From NCBI RefSeq assembly GCF_005144585.1, contig NZ_SSMQ01000048.1, forward strand, positions 32,029 to 96,028: a stretch of DNA of 64,000 nucleotides, given 5' to 3'. The stretch is from Polyangium fumosum (lineage in GTDB: Bacteria; Myxococcota_A; Polyangia; Polyangiales; Polyangiaceae). Below the pieces are notes generated by a model that did no database searches, had not been told where the DNA came from, and worked only from the letters and a program-made list of their open reading frames with translations. This document shows, in pieces, positions 52,598 to 61,623 of this stretch. A program made the position numbers and the translations under genes. Within the stretch, counting starts at the first letter, position 1. Each line of letters starts with the position of its first letter.

Positions 52598-53593
52598 TCA
52601 GGATCGATGCATGTTGGCCATGATCCGGGCGCCATCCATGTCGAAGCGGAACCGGAGCGGGCGCAGGCCCCGGGCGATCATCGCTTCGAGCATGCGGCGT
52701 CGATCCTGGGGGCGGACGTAGAACATGAAGAAGCCGCCGCCGCCCGCGCCCATCAGCTTGCCGCCGATCGCGCCGGCCTTCCGCGCCGCCTCGTAATGCT
52801 CGTCGATGACCGAGTCCGTCATCTTCGAGGCGAGCTTGCGCTTGTGGGACCAGTGCACGTGGAGCAGCTCGCCGTATTGATCGATGTCGCCGCTCGTGAG
52901 GATGCGGTAGGTCTCGTGGCCCATCTCCTTGATCCGGTGCATCGACTCGACCACGGGCGCCTCGAGCTCGCGGAGCCTCTGCCCCTGCTCGCTGAGGACG
53001 ATACGCGCCGGCCGCTCGATGCCGGACCAGATGATGACGAGGTTCGATTCGAGCTCGTCGAGCACCTCGTCCCGGACGGGCACGGGCTCGACGTGCACCG
53101 ATCCGTCGGGCTCGAAGCGGAAGGCCGTGACGTTGCCAAAGGCCGAAATGTACTGGTCCTGCTTGCCGATGGGCTCGCCGAGCCGCTCGATCTCCAGCGT
53201 GCACGCCTCCTCGGCGAGCTTTTTCGAGGAGACGAACTCGCGCTTGTACGTGTGGAGCGCGTTCAGGAGCGCGACCGTGAAGGCGCTCGACGAGCCGAGG
53301 CCCGAGTTCGCCGGGAGATCGGCCACGCTCGTGAGTTCGATCGAATGGTCGATGCCCGTCATCCGCAAGGCCTCGCGGAAGATCGGGTGCTCGACGCGAT
53401 CGACGCTGGAGACGATCTCGGTCTTCGAATACGCCAGGCGAATGTCGCGGTGGAACCGCTTGTTCGCCGTGACGTAGATGTATTTGTCGATGGCCGCGGA
53501 GACCAGGTATCCCCCGAAGCGCGTCGAATACGCCGGGAGATCGGTGCCTCCGCCGCCGAGCGAGAAACGCACGGGCGCGCGGGAAATGATCAC
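52598..53593 (-). CDS. hddA: GHMP-family sugar kinase, D-glycero-D-manno-heptose 7-phosphate kinase-like
   Basis: A 331-residue GHMP kinase. N-terminal ISRAPVRFSLGGGGTDLPAY is characteristic of the HddA group; the ATP loop is LPANSGLGSSSAF and motif 3 is KLMGAGGGGFFMFY. HddA phosphorylates heptose 7-phosphate at C1 on the way to GDP-heptose for surface polysaccharides. The gene overlaps the nucleotidyltransferase gene by four bases. The isomerase (GmhA) and phosphatase (GmhB) are not seen in this window. Related fucokinase-like enzymes are an alternative. Confidence 0.85.
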   Translation of the reverse strand: MIISRAPVRFSLGGGGTDLPAYSTRFGGYLVSAAIDKYIYVTANKRFHRDIRLAYSKTEIVSSVDRVEHPIFREALRMTGIDHSIELTSVADLPANSGLGSSSAFTVALLNALHTYKREFVSSKKLAEEACTLEIERLGEPIGKQDQYISAFGNVTAFRFEPDGSVHVEPVPVRDEVLDELESNLVIIWSGIERPARIVLSEQGQRLRELEAPVVESMHRIKEMGHETYRILTSGDIDQYGELLHVHWSHKRKLASKMTDSVIDEHYEAARKAGAIGGKLMGAGGGGFFMFYVRPQDRRRMLEAMIARGLRPLRFRFDMDGARIMANMHRS

Positions 53594-54405
53594 GTAAAGA
53601 CCTCCGCCCGGGCGCCGAGATGCGCTTCGAGCTCGTGAAAACCGGCCTCGGAGCCGATCTCGTAAAACCTCTGCGTCACGACGAGCGCCCGGAGCGCGCC
53701 CTCCGCGGCGAGCGCGGTGAGCACGGGGGCGAGGTCGCCCGGGCCCTCGGGGAGCGCGGCGACGACCTCGCGCCGGAGCGCGATCGCGCCGTAGTCGATG
53801 TGATCGAGCCGGGGTTTGGGGCGTAGGGCGCCGTCAGGCGACCCGGAGCCCCAAGCGTCAACCCCATCGCGGGGCTCGCCGGGCTTTCGTTTCTGGTAGC
53901 GGATCACGCGGCTCGCCTCGATCTCGCAGTTCGAGTCGTCCCAGCGGTCCTCGTTCCGGTAGACGCTCATCGTGCCGCGCGCCTCGGGGTGCGCTGCGAG
54001 ATCGGCGAGCGGCGCGGCGTAATCGAAGGGCAAGTACGAGTCGCCGTACGTCAGGAGGAACGCTTCGCCGAGATACGGGAGCGCGCGCCGGAGCGCGCCC
54101 GCCGTGCCGAGCCGGGTTTCGCCCTCGTCGGCCACCACGACGCGGAGCCCGAAGGCCGCGCCGTCCCCGATGGCCTCGCGGATCGCGTCGCCGAGGTGGC
54201 CGATGCAGAGCACGACCTCCTCGTAGCTCGCCTCGGCGAGCCGCGCGAGCAGGTGGTGGCCGAACGGACGGCCCGCGATCGGCAGGAGGAACTTCGGCAC
54301 GTCCCGCGTGCGCGGGTACATGCGCGTGGCGAGGCCTCCGCAGAGGACCACGGCTTGCCGGCGCAGCGGCGGCGCGAGGGGGTCGGTCGAAGGGACGTTC
54401 GGCAC
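53590..54405 (-). CDS. hddC: Sugar-1-phosphate nucleotidyltransferase, HddC-like
   Basis: A 271-residue NTP-transferase with the signature VVLCGGLATRMYPRTRDVPKFLL and metal-binding YGDSYL. In the GDP-heptose pathway HddC transfers GMP to heptose-1-phosphate, and it is paired with the kinase by overlap, which supports that reading. A loop of about 17 residues (near residue 185, DAWGSGSPDGALRPKPR) looks inserted compared with usual members. No signal peptide. It is divergent from the kinase at 54652 across 246 bp. Confidence 0.82.
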   Translation of the reverse strand: MPNVPSTDPLAPPLRRQAVVLCGGLATRMYPRTRDVPKFLLPIAGRPFGHHLLARLAEASYEEVVLCIGHLGDAIREAIGDGAAFGLRVVVADEGETRLGTAGALRRALPYLGEAFLLTYGDSYLPFDYAAPLADLAAHPEARGTMSVYRNEDRWDDSNCEIEASRVIRYQKRKPGEPRDGVDAWGSGSPDGALRPKPRLDHIDYGAIALRREVVAALPEGPGDLAPVLTALAAEGALRALVVTQRFYEIGSEAGFHELEAHLGARAEVFT

Positions 54406-54651
54406 GGCGCGGAGGGGAGCTTAGTCGGGTTTGGCCGCCGAGGAAAAAACACGCGGGCGTGCCCGGAGCGGCCAACCCCGTCCGGGCCACCTTCAAGGAG
54501 ATTTTTCGCTTCGGAGGTCCTCTGCGCGGCGCGGCAAACCGGGAGGGTCGGGCATCGAACGAGAGCACAGAGGGGGAGAGCCCCGGGGGGACGGGAGCGC
54601 GGTTCGGCTCTCCGAACAAACCCCCCGAGGGACGAGAGGGGGGACGTGTGC

Positions 54652-56118
54652 ATGAACGAGCCGTCGTTCGCGCGTGTATCGGTGGGAGACGTGCTCTTTG
54701 GAAAGTACCGGGTCGAGCGCGTCCTCGGCGTCGGCGGCATGGGGATCGTGGTCGCCGCGAGGCACACGCAGCTCGACGCGCTCTACGCCTTGAAGCTGAT
54801 GCACCCCGCCGAGATCGGGAACAGGCAAGCGCTCGCGCGTTTTTTCCGGGAAGCGCGGGCCGCCGCGAAGTTACGCAGCGAGCACGTGGCGCGTGTCTTC
54901 GACGCGGGAAGGACGCCGCGGGGAATCCCGTACATCCTGCTCGAATACCTCGAAGGCTGCGATCTGCAGCAGCTCGGCAAGAAGCGCGAGTGCCTGCCCG
55001 TGGTCGAGGCCGTGCTCTACGTGCTGCACGCCTGCACCGCGCTCGTCGAGGCCCACGCGGCCGGCATCATCCACCGCGATCTGAAGCCTGCGAACCTCTT
55101 CCTCACCCACAGACCCGACGGATCACCCTGCGTCAAGGTGCTCGATTTCGGCATCTCGAAGCGCTGTGACGCCCGCGCGCCCTCGGGGATGACCCGGACG
55201 ACCGACATCCTCGGATCGCCGCTCTACATGTCGCCCGAGCAGATGCGCTCGACCCGCGACGTCGACGCGCGGACGGACCTGTGGGCGCTCGGCGCCATCC
55301 TGTACAGGCTGCTCGCCGGGGAGGCGCCGTTCGCGGCGCGGAGCCTGTCGGACGTGTACGAGGGGATCCTGGAGCGCGAGCCACGGCCGCTCTCGGTGCG
55401 TCGGCCCGACGTGCCCCCGGCCCTCGACGCGGTGGTGCGCTGTTGCCTGCGGAAAAGACCGGACGATCGTTTCCCCTCGGCGCTCACGCTCGCCGCCGCG
55501 CTCGCGCCATTCGCGCCCGAGGAGGAGGCGCCGCGCAGCCTGCGCAAGCCGAGCCGCGCGTCGCTACCGTCGACGCCCGCCGTGCGCGTGTTGCCCGCGA
55601 TTGCCCCGATGGATCCCGCGCCGGACGACGTGCCGACGTCACGCGACTGCCGGGCCGCGATGAACAGCGCGCCGACGCTCCGCTCCGTGCAGGAGCCGAC
55701 GCTGCCGCTCTCGACGTCCGAGCCGACGGGGGCCGCGTGGGGCGGGACGTGGTCGGTCTCCGCGCGGGCGCGGGAGCCGCGCGTGGTGGCCGCGGCGGTG
55801 CTCGTCGCGGCCGTGGTGGGCGGCGGGACGGGCATCTGGGCGTCGCGGGAGGAGCGGATCTTCGCCGCGCGCGCCCGCCCCGCGAGCGCCGCGGCCGAGG
55901 CGGCGAAGGTGGCCCCGACGAACGTCACGCCCCTCGCCGAGGTGCTCGCCGGGCCCGCCGTCCCGGCCGAATCCACGAAGGTGCCCGCGCCGCCCGTGAT
56001 CACGGGCCTCGCGGGGCGTGCGGACGAGGCGGAGGCGCCCTCGGGCGACGACGCGCGGCCCCGCAAGAAAGAGCCGCAGAAACGAGCGGCGGATCCTTTT
56101 GGTCGTTCACGCAAATAA
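54652..56118 (+). CDS. Membrane-anchored Ser/Thr protein kinase
   Basis: A 488-residue kinase with complete catalytic residues: Gly loop LGVGGMGIVVAA, Lys48, HRDLKPAN (Asp143), DFG (Asp166) and SPEQ. A linker leads to a membrane segment (about 380-400, VVAAAVLVAAVVGGGTGIW) and an external Ala/Pro tail. The next gene, for a secreted TPR-like protein, starts at the base after its stop codon. GAGGGGGG lies a few bases upstream of ATG 54652. Confidence 0.93.
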   Translation: MNEPSFARVSVGDVLFGKYRVERVLGVGGMGIVVAARHTQLDALYALKLMHPAEIGNRQALARFFREARAAAKLRSEHVARVFDAGRTPRGIPYILLEYLEGCDLQQLGKKRECLPVVEAVLYVLHACTALVEAHAAGIIHRDLKPANLFLTHRPDGSPCVKVLDFGISKRCDARAPSGMTRTTDILGSPLYMSPEQMRSTRDVDARTDLWALGAILYRLLAGEAPFAARSLSDVYEGILEREPRPLSVRRPDVPPALDAVVRCCLRKRPDDRFPSALTLAAALAPFAPEEEAPRSLRKPSRASLPSTPAVRVLPAIAPMDPAPDDVPTSRDCRAAMNSAPTLRSVQEPTLPLSTSEPTGAAWGGTWSVSARAREPRVVAAAVLVAAVVGGGTGIWASREERIFAARARPASAAAEAAKVAPTNVTPLAEVLAGPAVPAESTKVPAPPVITGLAGRADEAEAPSGDDARPRKKEPQKRAADPFGRSRK

Positions 56119-57075
56119 ATGAAACCTCATCTCCAGAAGAGCTCGATCCTCCTCGTCTCCGTCGTCTCGGTGGTCTCGTCGTTCGCGCCGCCCGCGGCCG
56201 CCGAGGGGACACGGGAGCCGTTCGCCGAGCAGCGGGCGGAGGCCTTGTTCCGCCGCGCGCTCGAGCTCATGGACGAGGGCAGGCACGCGCGGGCCTGCCC
56301 GATGCTGGAGGAGAGCCGGCGGCTCGATCCGGCGATGGGGACGGCGTTCCGCCTGGCCGAGTGTTACGAGCACACCGAGCGGCTCGGCGAGGCGTTCATG
56401 TTGTACCAGGACGTGGCCGCCCAGGCGCGTCGGCGGCGCGCCGAGGACCGGGCCGAGGTCGCCCGCGCCCGGCTCGCCGCGCTCGGCCCGCGGGTCGCGG
56501 TGGTGAACCTGATCGTCCCCGACGAGGCCCTGAAAGAGCCCGATCTCTCCATCACCTGGGATGGGCGCGAGATCGAGCGCACCCTCTGGAACGCGGGGAT
56601 CGTCGTCACGGCGGGGGCGCACGTGCTCGAAGCGGCGGCGCCGGGAAAGCGGCCGTTCCGGCGCGAGGTCGTGGTGGGCGAGGTGGGGACCTTGGTCGAC
56701 GTCGAGGTGCCTCCGCTCGCGGACGAGCGCACGCGGCAGCTCATCGTGCTCCACCCCGAGCCGCTCCCGCGGCCGATGACGCTCGAGGATCGGCGCTGGC
56801 TCGCGCTCGGGGCGCTCGTGGTGGGCCTCGGCGGCTTGACGATGGCCTCGATCGCGGGGCTCTCGACGTCGCTCGAGACGAGCGGGACGGCCGGCGATCT
56901 GGATCCGGGGGGCGCTTCCATGACGAACGCGACGGCGATCGCGGGGATGAGCCTCGCGGGGGTGGGGCTGTTCGTGGCGGGATCCCTGTGGACCCCGGCT
57001 CCGGCGGGGGACGTGCGGTTCGCGATCACGCCCGGGCCGGGCGGCGGGGCAGGGGTGGTTCAGGTCTCGTTCTGA
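56119..57075 (+). CDS. Secreted TPR-like protein, third member of the family of 42783
   Basis: A 318-residue protein with signal peptide (cleavage near AAAEGTRE), TPR-like region (ALFRRALELMDEGRHARACPMLEESRRLDPAMGTAFRLAECYEHTERLGEAFMLY), a beta domain, and two C-terminal hydrophobic segments (WLALGALVVGLGGLTMASIAGL; ATAIAGMSLAGVGLFVAGSLW). It ends VVQVSF. Overall order of parts matches the paralogues at 42783 and 48945, though sequence identity is low. It is directly downstream of a Ser/Thr kinase, as is 42783. Confidence 0.82.
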   Translation: MKPHLQKSSILLVSVVSVVSSFAPPAAAEGTREPFAEQRAEALFRRALELMDEGRHARACPMLEESRRLDPAMGTAFRLAECYEHTERLGEAFMLYQDVAAQARRRRAEDRAEVARARLAALGPRVAVVNLIVPDEALKEPDLSITWDGREIERTLWNAGIVVTAGAHVLEAAAPGKRPFRREVVVGEVGTLVDVEVPPLADERTRQLIVLHPEPLPRPMTLEDRRWLALGALVVGLGGLTMASIAGLSTSLETSGTAGDLDPGGASMTNATAIAGMSLAGVGLFVAGSLWTPAPAGDVRFAITPGPGGGAGVVQVSF

Positions 57076-57081
57076 GGGCCC

Positions 57082-58434
57082 TCAGGGCGCGGCGAACCTC
57101 GCGAGGAAGATGTCGCACTCGCCTGCGCTCTCGAGCGGACCCTGGCCGACGTCGATCGTCCCGTAAAACGATCCCGTGACCGCCGCGGCCCCGACCCGGT
57201 CCACGGCGACGCCGCCCGCGAGCTCATAACCGGAGCTCCCGATCGCGCGGCTCTGGACGTGTTTGCCCGTGGCATCGTAGCGCGCGAAGTAGACGTCGGT
57301 CTGTCCGGCGGCTTCGAGCGCCGCGCCGCCGAGGTTCACCGCCTCGGTGAACGTCCCCGTCACGACGAGCCCGCCCTTGGGATCGACCGTGATCCGCGGG
57401 GCCGCGTCATCCCACTCCGCCGGCGTGAGCCGGAGCGTCCGGGTCCACAATTCGGTGCCCTTCGAATCGAGTTTTCCGAGGAAAAGATCACGGCCCTGGC
57501 TGGCGAGCTCGCCGCTGCCGAAATCGAGCCGACCCTCGAAGAGACCCCCGAAGAGGATGCTGCCGTCCGCGTCGGCGGCCACGGCCTGGATCACCTGGTC
57601 CGAGACGTCGCCGAAGGTCTTCGTGAAGACGTGGTTGCCGTCCGGGTCGAGCTTCACGAGCACGGCGTCCACGCCGCCCGTGATCGTGGTCGGTCCGCCG
57701 CCGAAATCGACCGGCGCGAGCATGCCGCCGCCGAGGAGGACATTTCCGCTCCCGTCCACGGCGATATCCATGCCGGATTCGAGGCCCGCGCTGCCGAAGG
57801 ATCGGGCCCAGAGCGGCGCCCCGCTCCCGTCGAGCTTGGCGACGAACACGTCCGTCGCGCCCGCGCTCGTGAGCGTCGCGCCGCCGAGGACGAGCGTGCC
57901 GTTGTAGCTGCCCGTGACGACCAGCGTATCGTCCCCGCCGGCGGCCATCCCGGACACGGTCGCGCCGAGCATGGTGCTGAAGATGGGCTTGCCGTCCGCG
58001 TCGAGCTTCCCGATCGCGGCGCCGGCCGCGCCGGGGGGCGTGAGCGGGCCGCCGCCGAAGTCCAGCTCCGATTGCGTGTTCACCGCGATCACCCACGCGC
58101 CCCCGCCGGCCGCGACGATCCGCGGGGCGCCCTCCTGCGAGGCCGATCCGAAGCGCACGCTCTTGCCGGGTTTGCCCTCGGCGTCCCACGTGGCGAATGC
58201 GATGTCGGTGCCGCCGGCCGAGACGAGCGGGCCGCCGCCGAAATCGATCGTCCCCTCGAAGGTGCCGACGAGGGCGATGTCGCCGCCTTCGCTCGTGGCC
58301 ACCTCGAAACCGCGGTCGCAGCTCGATCCGCCGGCGCGGATGCTGAAGGCATTTCCTGCGGGCGGCGGGGCCTCGGTCGTGGTGCAGCCGGCGGCGATCG
58401 CCGCGCAGGCGAGAAGCAAGGTCTTCGTGTTCAT
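57082..58434 (-). CDS. Beta-propeller-like lipoprotein with DFGGGPL blades
   Basis: A 450-residue lipoprotein (AIAAGC lipobox) made of about eight to nine repeats of about 45 residues with a consensus of VTGSF.G.LDFGGGPL.SAGG.DVFVAKLD..G (GTIDFGGGPLVSAGG, GTLVLGGATLTSAGA, GRLDFGSGELASQGR). This is a wide myxobacterial family usually placed with seven- or eight-bladed propellers. Likely surface-exposed. AAGGA stands upstream; ATG 58437 three bases earlier is equally possible. It converges with the TPR-like protein gene (6 bp between stops). Confidence 0.85.
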   Translation of the reverse strand: MNTKTLLLACAAIAAGCTTTEAPPPAGNAFSIRAGGSSCDRGFEVATSEGGDIALVGTFEGTIDFGGGPLVSAGGTDIAFATWDAEGKPGKSVRFGSASQEGAPRIVAAGGGAWVIAVNTQSELDFGGGPLTPPGAAGAAIGKLDADGKPIFSTMLGATVSGMAAGGDDTLVVTGSYNGTLVLGGATLTSAGATDVFVAKLDGSGAPLWARSFGSAGLESGMDIAVDGSGNVLLGGGMLAPVDFGGGPTTITGGVDAVLVKLDPDGNHVFTKTFGDVSDQVIQAVAADADGSILFGGLFEGRLDFGSGELASQGRDLFLGKLDSKGTELWTRTLRLTPAEWDDAAPRITVDPKGGLVVTGTFTEAVNLGGAALEAAGQTDVYFARYDATGKHVQSRAIGSSGYELAGGVAVDRVGAAAVTGSFYGTIDVGQGPLESAGECDIFLARFAAP

Positions 58435-58507
58435 CACGTGGTTCCTTTCGGAAGAAGGGGGCCTCGGGGGCCCCGCGACCGGGAGGATACGCGTTTCTCG
58501 ATGCCCC

Positions 58508-59899
58508 TCAGGGCGCTGGGAAGCCCTGGGCCAGGTCTGCCGGCGTGACCGGTGTTCCCCAGATGTCGCTCACGAGGGCGCTCGCGAGCGTGGGCCCGGG
58601 GGTCGCCTGCGTCGTCCCGAGATCGTAGGCGGCGACGCGTGGATCGAGCAGGTCGGCGAGCGCGGGCGCGGCGTACGTGATGTCCTTGCCGTCGACCTGG
58701 GCATCGTGGACCGTCTGGAAAAAGACGCGGAGCGCGGCATCCTCGTAGTAGGCGAACACCGCGTCGGATTCGTCCGCGAGCGCGCGGTGCAGGTGCAAAA
58801 ACCCGAGGGTCCGCGACGACGGGAATCCGGGCTCTTGCTCCAGCGCACCGTGGGCCAGGTGAATCGCCGCGTACTCCACGGGCGTGCGGCGGCGCCAGAA
58901 GAGCCCCCGCGCTTGTTGGCTGCACGCGGCCAGGAACGACTCCGTCTGCGTGACGGGCACCAGCGTGTCCCAGTCGTCCTGGGGGATCACCACGTCGCCG
59001 TCGAGCCCCGCGCAGAGGGCGTCGCGCCGCCATGCCGCAAACGCCGCCTCGTCCTTCGCCGGTGGGCCGCCCGTGGCCGCCTCGATGCGCCGCCTGTATC
59101 CCTCGAGGAAGCCGAGCTCGTCCTTGTACGGATACACGGCGGGGAGGGACTTCATCCAGTACTCGTAGAGGTCGACGAAATCGGTCGGCGGATTCGCGGC
59201 CGTCATGGCGCGGATCGCCTGCCCCGCCGGGCGCCCGCCGACGCCCGCGAGCGCCATGAACCCGCCCCAGGAGTTCCCGTGCACGCCGATGCGCGAGGTA
59301 TCGAAATCGGCCGCGTGCGCCTCGATGTAATGGAACGGCGCGGCGGCGTCGGCGGCGTCGTCCGCGAGGGATCCGCCTGCATAAAATCGGCCGAACGCGA
59401 CGATCACGGCGTGGCCATTCAGGAGGTGATAGGCCTCGCCCTGGATCTGCGTCTCGGCGGATACGAAGCCGTACGCGCACATCTCGGTCGACGGCGGGTC
59501 GAGCGGCGCGTCCGTGTCCGGATAGAGGCCAAACGGCCCGGGGTGTTCGGTCGCGTGGCGGGTGTCGACCTCCTCGCCGGTCCAATCGATCCCCGTGTAT
59601 GGCGCCATGTCGACGACGACCGAGGCCGGCGATTTCGCGGCGGGGATCACCATCAGATAACTCGTCCCGCCGTCGGAGCGACGCGCGGCGACGAGCGTGG
59701 CCTCGTAGGTCGTGGTGTCGATCGCCGCGCTCCGCGTGCCGATCGTCTCGAACGTGTACGTGATCCCGCCCGCGCCGCCGCCCCCGCCCGCGCCGCCGGC
59801 CCCGCCCGATCCCGCCGTGCCGCCGGCGCCCGAGGAAGGATCCTCGCCCCCGCACGCCACGAGGAGCCCGAAACACACGGCCGACAAAAGGAAACGCAT
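58508..59899 (-). CDS. Secreted alpha/beta hydrolase lipoprotein
   Basis: A 463-residue lipoprotein (LLVAC lipobox) with a Gly-rich linker (about 20-45) and an alpha/beta-hydrolase domain. The nucleophile elbow is GVHGNSWGG (Ser210); HLAHGALEQEPG and the later motif TVHDAQVDGKDITY fit a dipeptidyl-peptidase-like or acyl-transfer hydrolase with a lid. The acid and His of the triad are not certain. It is divergent from the TetR gene across the operator at 59983 and is the probable target of that repressor. Confidence 0.82.
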   Translation of the reverse strand: MRFLLSAVCFGLLVACGGEDPSSGAGGTAGSGGAGGAGGGGGAGGITYTFETIGTRSAAIDTTTYEATLVAARRSDGGTSYLMVIPAAKSPASVVVDMAPYTGIDWTGEEVDTRHATEHPGPFGLYPDTDAPLDPPSTEMCAYGFVSAETQIQGEAYHLLNGHAVIVAFGRFYAGGSLADDAADAAAPFHYIEAHAADFDTSRIGVHGNSWGGFMALAGVGGRPAGQAIRAMTAANPPTDFVDLYEYWMKSLPAVYPYKDELGFLEGYRRRIEAATGGPPAKDEAAFAAWRRDALCAGLDGDVVIPQDDWDTLVPVTQTESFLAACSQQARGLFWRRRTPVEYAAIHLAHGALEQEPGFPSSRTLGFLHLHRALADESDAVFAYYEDAALRVFFQTVHDAQVDGKDITYAAPALADLLDPRVAAYDLGTTQATPGPTLASALVSDIWGTPVTPADLAQGFPAP

Positions 59900-59972
59900 G
59901 GAGGGACCCTACCGCGAGCCGGGCGAAGGTGGAACGACGCCGACCCCTCGACGTCACGGCTGGATGATTCCG

Positions 59973-59996
59973 TTGACACAAATGAACGTTCGTTCA
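59973..59996 (+). promoter_or_regulatory. TTGACA box and TetR operator (TGAACG-TT-CGTTCA)
   Basis: TTGACA at 59973-59978 is followed by a perfect inverted repeat TGAACG TT CGTTCA at 59983-59996, fourteen bases before the TetR start at 60010. A repressor bound there would block the promoter, a classic autoregulation layout. No good -10 is visible, so the TTGACA may be chance or the promoter may be repressor-tuned. Confidence 0.6.
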
Positions 59997-60009
59997 AAAA
60001 CTTGAGCCC

Positions 60010-60669
60010 ATGAGCTCCCTCCGGGCTTCACGTCTGCGTGCTGCGACGGCGACCTTCCCGTCGTCCTCCGTGCCCGAGGGCACGCGACGGCGCATCCTGG
60101 AGGTGGCCTTGCAGCTCTTCGCCAGCGAGGGCTTTCACGGCACCTCGGTCCGCGACATCGCGAAGCCGCTGGAGCTACAGCCGAGCGCGCTGTACGCGCA
60201 CTTCCCCTCGAAGGAGCACGTGCTCGCGGAGCTCGTCCGCGTGGGCCACGAGGCGCACGCCGCCACCTTGCAGGCGGCGCTCCGCGACGCAGGCGACGAT
60301 CCGCTCGAGCAGATCTGCGCCCTCGTCCGGGCCCACACCCTCCTGCACGCGACCTACCCGCACCTCTCGGTGGTGGTCAACGAAGAGATCTACGCCCTCC
60401 CGACCGATCTCGCCGCCCCGGCGCTCGCCCTTCGCGCGCAATCGATGACGCTCGTCCGCGAGGTCCTCGTGCGCGGGGTGGCGATGGGACGGTTTTCCGT
60501 GCCCGACCAGGTCGCGACCGCCGCGGCGCTCTCCGCGATCGGCGTGCGCCTCCCGTACTGGTACGAGCCGTCCGAGGCGCTCTCCCTCGACGAGCTCGCC
60601 GACGTCCATGTCGAGCTCTCCCTTCGAATGCTGCGCGCCTACAGGAGCCCGAGCGGCCGGCGCGCCTGA
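60010..60669 (+). CDS. TetR-family transcriptional regulator
   Basis: A 219-residue regulator with the N-terminal HTH of the family (RILEVALQLFASEGFHGTSVRDIAKPLELQPSALYAHFPSKEHV) and a helical effector domain of the TetR_C type with a conserved Tyr-Trp near the C-terminus (LPYWYEPSEALSLDELADVH). The class is often linked to acyl-CoA or fatty-acid metabolism. It sits behind its own operator and next to the divergent hydrolase. The stop is 3 bp from the convergent gene at 60673. Confidence 0.92.
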   Translation: MSSLRASRLRAATATFPSSSVPEGTRRRILEVALQLFASEGFHGTSVRDIAKPLELQPSALYAHFPSKEHVLAELVRVGHEAHAATLQAALRDAGDDPLEQICALVRAHTLLHATYPHLSVVVNEEIYALPTDLAAPALALRAQSMTLVREVLVRGVAMGRFSVPDQVATAAALSAIGVRLPYWYEPSEALSLDELADVHVELSLRMLRAYRSPSGRRA

Positions 60670-60672
60670 GCG

Positions 60673-61623
60673 CTAGCCCCCGTCTTCCCCCTGCGCGAAC
60701 CGCTCGATCGCCCGCACCTCGTCCTCCGGCAGAAACGGCAGCACCTCCTCCACCGCGCCCGGCTGCATCGGCGCCGCGCCGAGCCGGAGCGCCGCGGCCT
60801 TGCCCACGGCCGCCACGAGCGGGCTCGGGCTCATGCACAACGTGAGCACCTCCGGGAGGAGCTCCCGCGTCCCCAGCATGGCCGCCAGCATCGCGGCGAG
60901 TGGCCCCTCGTCTACGGCGCGCCGATGCCCCGTCAGCGCGCCCCGCAGGATCGCCGCCGTCTCGTGCCCCGCCGCCCGCGACGCCACCCCTCGATACCCC
61001 GCCGCCGGCATCCCGAGCTGCGCCGCGCCGTCGGGCGACTCCAGCGTGCGCCGTGCCCGGGTCAAGAGCTCCGCGAAGGTCGCCCGTGTCCCTTCGATCG
61101 ACATCGCGCCCTCGAGATCGAGCGCCACGGGCCGCTTCGCCGCCGCGACATACCCGGGGAATGCCACAGGCAACACCGCGAGCGGCGCCGACACCGGACA
61201 AACCGCGCGATGGGTCTCGCCGTCGACCTCCACGAAAAACATGTCCACGGTGTTCTGCTCGCTCAGGAGGACCGTGCGGTGCCGGAGGTTCGAGATCCGC
61301 GGCCAGGGCAGGACGTCCTCCGTGCCCTCGGGATCGAGCACGAATCCCCAGGGCTCGATCCGCATGGCCACGCGGCGGCCGCGCGGGCTCTGCTCCCTGG
61401 CCTGGAGAAACCCCCGGATCCCCATGAAAATCGGGGCGGCGAACACGTACCAGAGATCGCCGTGGCTCGCGGCGGTGAACGCCGTGCTCGCGCCCGCGAG
61501 GGCCGCCGTGGTCAGGCCCGCCCGGATCCACGGTCCCTTCCCGGGCCCCGGTTCGAGATCCACGTGGCGCAGCACGTCGACGACGACCACGCGGGCCTCG
61601 GGACGGGCATAAAGCCCGCTCAT
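60673..61623 (-). CDS. Membrane protein of unknown function
   Basis: A 316-residue protein. Two hydrophobic segments near the N-terminus (about 33-55 and 60-80, GLTTAALAGASTAFTA and LWYVFAAPIFMGIRGF), followed by a soluble beta-rich domain with a PH-like look (MRIEPWGFVLDPEGTEDVLPWPRISNLRHRTVLL) and a helical C-terminus. I do not recognise a family. Its start overlaps the stop of the propeller gene by four bases (ATGA), so the two are coupled and probably work together. Confidence 0.75.
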   Translation of the reverse strand: MSGLYARPEARVVVVDVLRHVDLEPGPGKGPWIRAGLTTAALAGASTAFTAASHGDLWYVFAAPIFMGIRGFLQAREQSPRGRRVAMRIEPWGFVLDPEGTEDVLPWPRISNLRHRTVLLSEQNTVDMFFVEVDGETHRAVCPVSAPLAVLPVAFPGYVAAAKRPVALDLEGAMSIEGTRATFAELLTRARRTLESPDGAAQLGMPAAGYRGVASRAAGHETAAILRGALTGHRRAVDEGPLAAMLAAMLGTRELLPEVLTLCMSPSPLVAAVGKAAALRLGAAPMQPGAVEEVLPFLPEDEVRAIERFAQGEDGG

